Of a stretch of DNA of 64,000 nucleotides, positions 61,611-64,000 are shown piece by piece (within the stretch, counting starts at the first letter, position 1; the number at the start of each line of letters is the position of its first letter). The notes beneath the pieces were generated by a model that was given only the letters and a program-made list of their open reading frames with translations, ran no database searches and was not told the origin of the DNA. Source of the DNA: CAVSVP01 sp963731125 (GTDB lineage Bacteria; Pseudomonadota; Gammaproteobacteria; Competibacterales; Competibacteraceae); assembly GCA_963731125.1 (NCBI GenBank), contig CAVSVP010000008.1:248001-312000 (forward strand). Reading direction: 5' to 3'. The position numbers were made by a program, and so were the translations under genes.

Positions 61611-64000
61611 CTATGCCGCCGCCTCCGTGGGGTGAGGCATCTCTTCCTTTGAGGCCGCTTGCGGCGGTGTCGCTCCGGCGGGATGATAAGGTATCCGGAA
61701 AAAGATAGCATACAATACGGGTACTACCACCAGCGTCAATACGGTGCCAAACCCTAGTCCGGCCGCTATAGTCACCGCCATAGCGGCATAAAAGTCGTCG
61801 GTGAACAGCGGGGTCATGCCGAGCATCGTGGTCAGAGCCGCCATAAGCACCGGACGCAGTCGGCTGGCGGCCGAATCGATGATGGCATCGAGCCGCTCCT
61901 TGCCTTCCCGAATTTCCATATCGATTTGGTCGATAAGGACGATGCCGTTCTTAATCAGCATGCCCGACAAGCTAAGAAAACCTAGTAAAGCCATAAAACC
62001 AAAGGGCTGGTTGGTTACCAACAGTCCCGCGGATACGCCGACAATAGACAGTGGTATGGTCAGTAGGATAATCAGAGGTTGACGGATGGCATTGAATAGG
62101 AAAATTAGCGTGAGTCCCATCAGTAGCGCAGGGATTGGCAGGTTACTAAAGAGACCTGCTTGAGCATTCTTAGAATCCTCGTATTGACCGCCCCACTGGA
62201 GTTCATAACCCGACGGCAGAGGTATTGCTTCTATTTTTGGCATGAGGCGTGCCAGCAGTACACTGGGTTCCTCGCCGACCGCATCGCACTTCACGGTGAT
62301 GGTGCGTTTGCGATCGCGGCGCATAATCAGTGGATCTTCCCATCGGGTTTTGAAACCGGACACGACCTGCAGCAAAGGAATGGCCTGCTGAGCAAGCGGA
62401 CTCCAGATCTGCACATCATTGATATTTTGCACATCCAGGCGTTCTTCGGGCGGTGGTCTGGAAATGATGGGCAGCAGCTTATTGCCTTCCCGGTAAGTGC
62501 CCACCTGAGTACCGCTAAATGCGCTCTCTAAGGTTCGATTGAGGTCTTCTCGGGTAATACCGGTGCGCCGCGCCTGGGTTTCGGAGAAGATTGGCACGAC
62601 TTTAGGAATCCGCTCCCGCCAGTCGGTCTTAATGGCTTCTGCGCCTGCCGAGCGCATGATGGATTTGGCCCGCTCGGCTAAGCGTCGCAGCGTCTCCGGT
62701 TCGGGGCCACTGAACCGTACCTGAATCTTGGACGCCTCGCCAGGACCCTGCTCAAATTTTCGAATCTGAGGCTGGGCGTTAGGGAAACTTTCTTCGATAT
62801 GGGTTTGTACTTTTTGTCCGATGGCCGGAATGGCATGGTAGTCCTCCACATCCACCAGCATAAGGCCGTAGGAACTGTTGGGATCCTCCGGAACAAAAGT
62901 GAGCAGAAACCGCGAAGGACCCTGACCCACGAACGTTGATACATTCGTCACGCCCTCTAAAGTTCGGGTATAGGCCTCGATGTCCTGCAGATCGGCAGAG
63001 GTATCGCGGATATCGGTACCTTCTGGTAGCCAGTAGTGAACCATGAACTGGGGACGGACTGAAGCAGGAAAAAAGCTTTGATTGAGTAAACTGAAACCGT
63101 AGATCGCCAGCGCCAGCAAACCCACCATCAACAGTACGGTAAGGTATCTCACCCGGATGCAGAACCGCAGAAAGCCACGGTATAGCGAGTAAAACCGGCC
63201 GCCGTAAGGATCGACACCCGCGGCTAGGGTAGCGGGTTTTAAGAACATAACGCACAAGAGAGGGGTAATGGTGATGGCAATCACCCAACTTGCCAGAAGC
63301 GAGATCAAAATGACCTGGAACAGCGAACGAGTATATTCACCGGTGCTGTCCTGGGAAAGACCAACGGCGGCGAAGGCCAGAATGGCAATAATTGTCGCCC
63401 CCAGCAGCGGCCACATATTGTTACTGACGACGGTTTTAGCCGCCGCGATCCGATCTTCACCCTGACTAATCCGTACCAGTATCCCATCGGTGATCACGAT
63501 AGCATTATCCACCAGCATGCCGAGAGCGATGACCAGAGCGCCAAGGGAAATGCGCTGCAGGTTGATTTCATAAATGCCCATGAAAATAAAGGTGGTGAGC
63601 ACGGTCAACAACAGCACGGCACCCATGAGTAGGCCACTGCGCAAGCCCATAAACAGCATCAGCACCACAATGACAATGGCGAGCGCCTGAAGCAGATTGA
63701 TAATAAAGGCGTCGATGGCTTCGGTGACCGCCTTCGCCTGATAGGAAATGATGCCAAGCTCCACACCGACGGGAATCTGCGGGGCGAGCTCGTCGAGTTT
63801 TTGTTCGACAAGTCTTCCCATCTCAACGACATTGCCGCCCTCTACGGTGGAGAGGGCAAGACCCATGGCAGGTTTGCCATTGTAGCGCATCAGGGTATCC
63901 GGCGGCGTTTTATAACCCCGGCTAATGGTGGCCAAATCCCGAAGATAGATCAGATTATCGGGATCGTCCGGGTCGCGCACCAGTAAATTGCCGATAGCGG
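61611..64000 (-). CDS. RND efflux pump inner-membrane transporter (partial, runs off the right edge)
   Basis: The visible 796 codons cover all but roughly the first quarter of an AcrB/HAE1-type pump. Features include the porter-domain end (GVELGIISYQAKAVTEAID), transmembrane helices with SLGALVIALGMLVDNAIVI (helix 4, with the Asp of the proton relay), and the second half with ALLGFLSLSGMLIKNGIVLID. MTPLFTDDFYAAMAVTIAAG precedes the last helices. The frame is still open at base 64000, so the true start lies outside the window. The second-half asparagine/lysine pair (KNG) supports proton coupling. The adaptor gene follows after 59 bases. Confidence 0.92.
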   Translation of the reverse strand, partial: AIGNLLVRDPDDPDNLIYLRDLATISRGYKTPPDTLMRYNGKPAMGLALSTVEGGNVVEMGRLVEQKLDELAPQIPVGVELGIISYQAKAVTEAIDAFIINLLQALAIVIVVLMLFMGLRSGLLMGAVLLLTVLTTFIFMGIYEINLQRISLGALVIALGMLVDNAIVITDGILVRISQGEDRIAAAKTVVSNNMWPLLGATIIAILAFAAVGLSQDSTGEYTRSLFQVILISLLASWVIAITITPLLCVMFLKPATLAAGVDPYGGRFYSLYRGFLRFCIRVRYLTVLLMVGLLALAIYGFSLLNQSFFPASVRPQFMVHYWLPEGTDIRDTSADLQDIEAYTRTLEGVTNVSTFVGQGPSRFLLTFVPEDPNSSYGLMLVDVEDYHAIPAIGQKVQTHIEESFPNAQPQIRKFEQGPGEASKIQVRFSGPEPETLRRLAERAKSIMRSAGAEAIKTDWRERIPKVVPIFSETQARRTGITREDLNRTLESAFSGTQVGTYREGNKLLPIISRPPPEERLDVQNINDVQIWSPLAQQAIPLLQVVSGFKTRWEDPLIMRRDRKRTITVKCDAVGEEPSVLLARLMPKIEAIPLPSGYELQWGGQYEDSKNAQAGLFSNLPIPALLMGLTLIFLFNAIRQPLIILLTIPLSIVGVSAGLLVTNQPFGFMALLGFLSLSGMLIKNGIVLIDQIDMEIREGKERLDAIIDSAASRLRPVLMAALTTMLGMTPLFTDDFYAAMAVTIAAGLGFGTVLTLVVVPVLYAIFFRIPYHPAGATPPQAASKEEMPHPTEAAA

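Overview
The window reads as chromosomal DNA of a Gram-negative bacterium with intermediate GC, most probably a gammaproteobacterium. The evidence is the gene order rpsP-rimM-trmD-rplS, a single-chain glycine decarboxylase next to a GcvR-like ACT protein, RND efflux genes, outer-membrane autotransporter and lipoprotein signals, and sigma-54 promoters. A Chromatiales/Nitrosococcus-type organism would fit the mix of housekeeping genes, many insertion sequences and eukaryote-like signalling proteins, but this is inference and I cannot name the species.

Layout. 0-5.4 kb: an intact IS701-family element, then an NtrC-type sigma-54 activator, a small hypothetical gene and a PilZ (c-di-GMP) protein; the activator and PilZ genes each have a well-formed -24/-12 promoter. 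5.6-10 kb: GH65 glycoside phosphorylase, RRM RNA-binding protein, DUF72 protein. 10.9-14.6 kb: an APH-like kinase-fold protein and glutamine-dependent NAD synthetase. 14.7-17.4 kb: the ribosomal operon rpsP-rimM-trmD-rplS and a RimI-like acetyltransferase. 17.5-26 kb: a mobile-element-rich stretch with a PAS histidine kinase, an intact ISAzo13-family element, a class III aminotransferase, and a metallophosphoesterase pseudogene split by a second ISAzo13-family element whose own transposase carries an amber codon. 27-33 kb: DMT exporter, a fumarate-reductase-type iron-sulfur protein that has lost exactly its [3Fe-4S] ligands, gcvP, a GcvR-like protein and a CBS protein. 33-40 kb: a caspase-like lipoprotein with a long coiled coil, IS256/IS4 wreckage, an alpha/beta-hydrolase lipoprotein, an autotransporter-type barrel, and IS6/recombinase remnants. 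40-46 kb: a three-haem secreted protein with a frameshifted repeat tail, a Ser/Thr kinase and an adenylate cyclase-FHA protein.

47-60 kb is the most unusual part. Two divergent gene groups encode DJ-1/PfpI, NTF2/SnoaL, carboxymuconolactone-decarboxylase-like and EthD proteins on one side, and VOC, SnoaL (single, fused double, single) and a secreted TTHB210-like protein on the other. Next come a coupled SMP-30-like/YVTN propeller pair, a Tat-exported multicopper oxidase preceded by a 24-codon ORF, and an RND efflux pair that runs off the right edge. I read the 47-54.8 kb part as a candidate undescribed small-molecule pathway; its substrate cannot be told from sequence.

Between genes there are at least five structured non-coding repeats: two copies of a double-hairpin dispersed repeat with compensating stem changes, and three short inverted-repeat (MITE-like) elements. 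No tRNA, rRNA or CRISPR array was seen.
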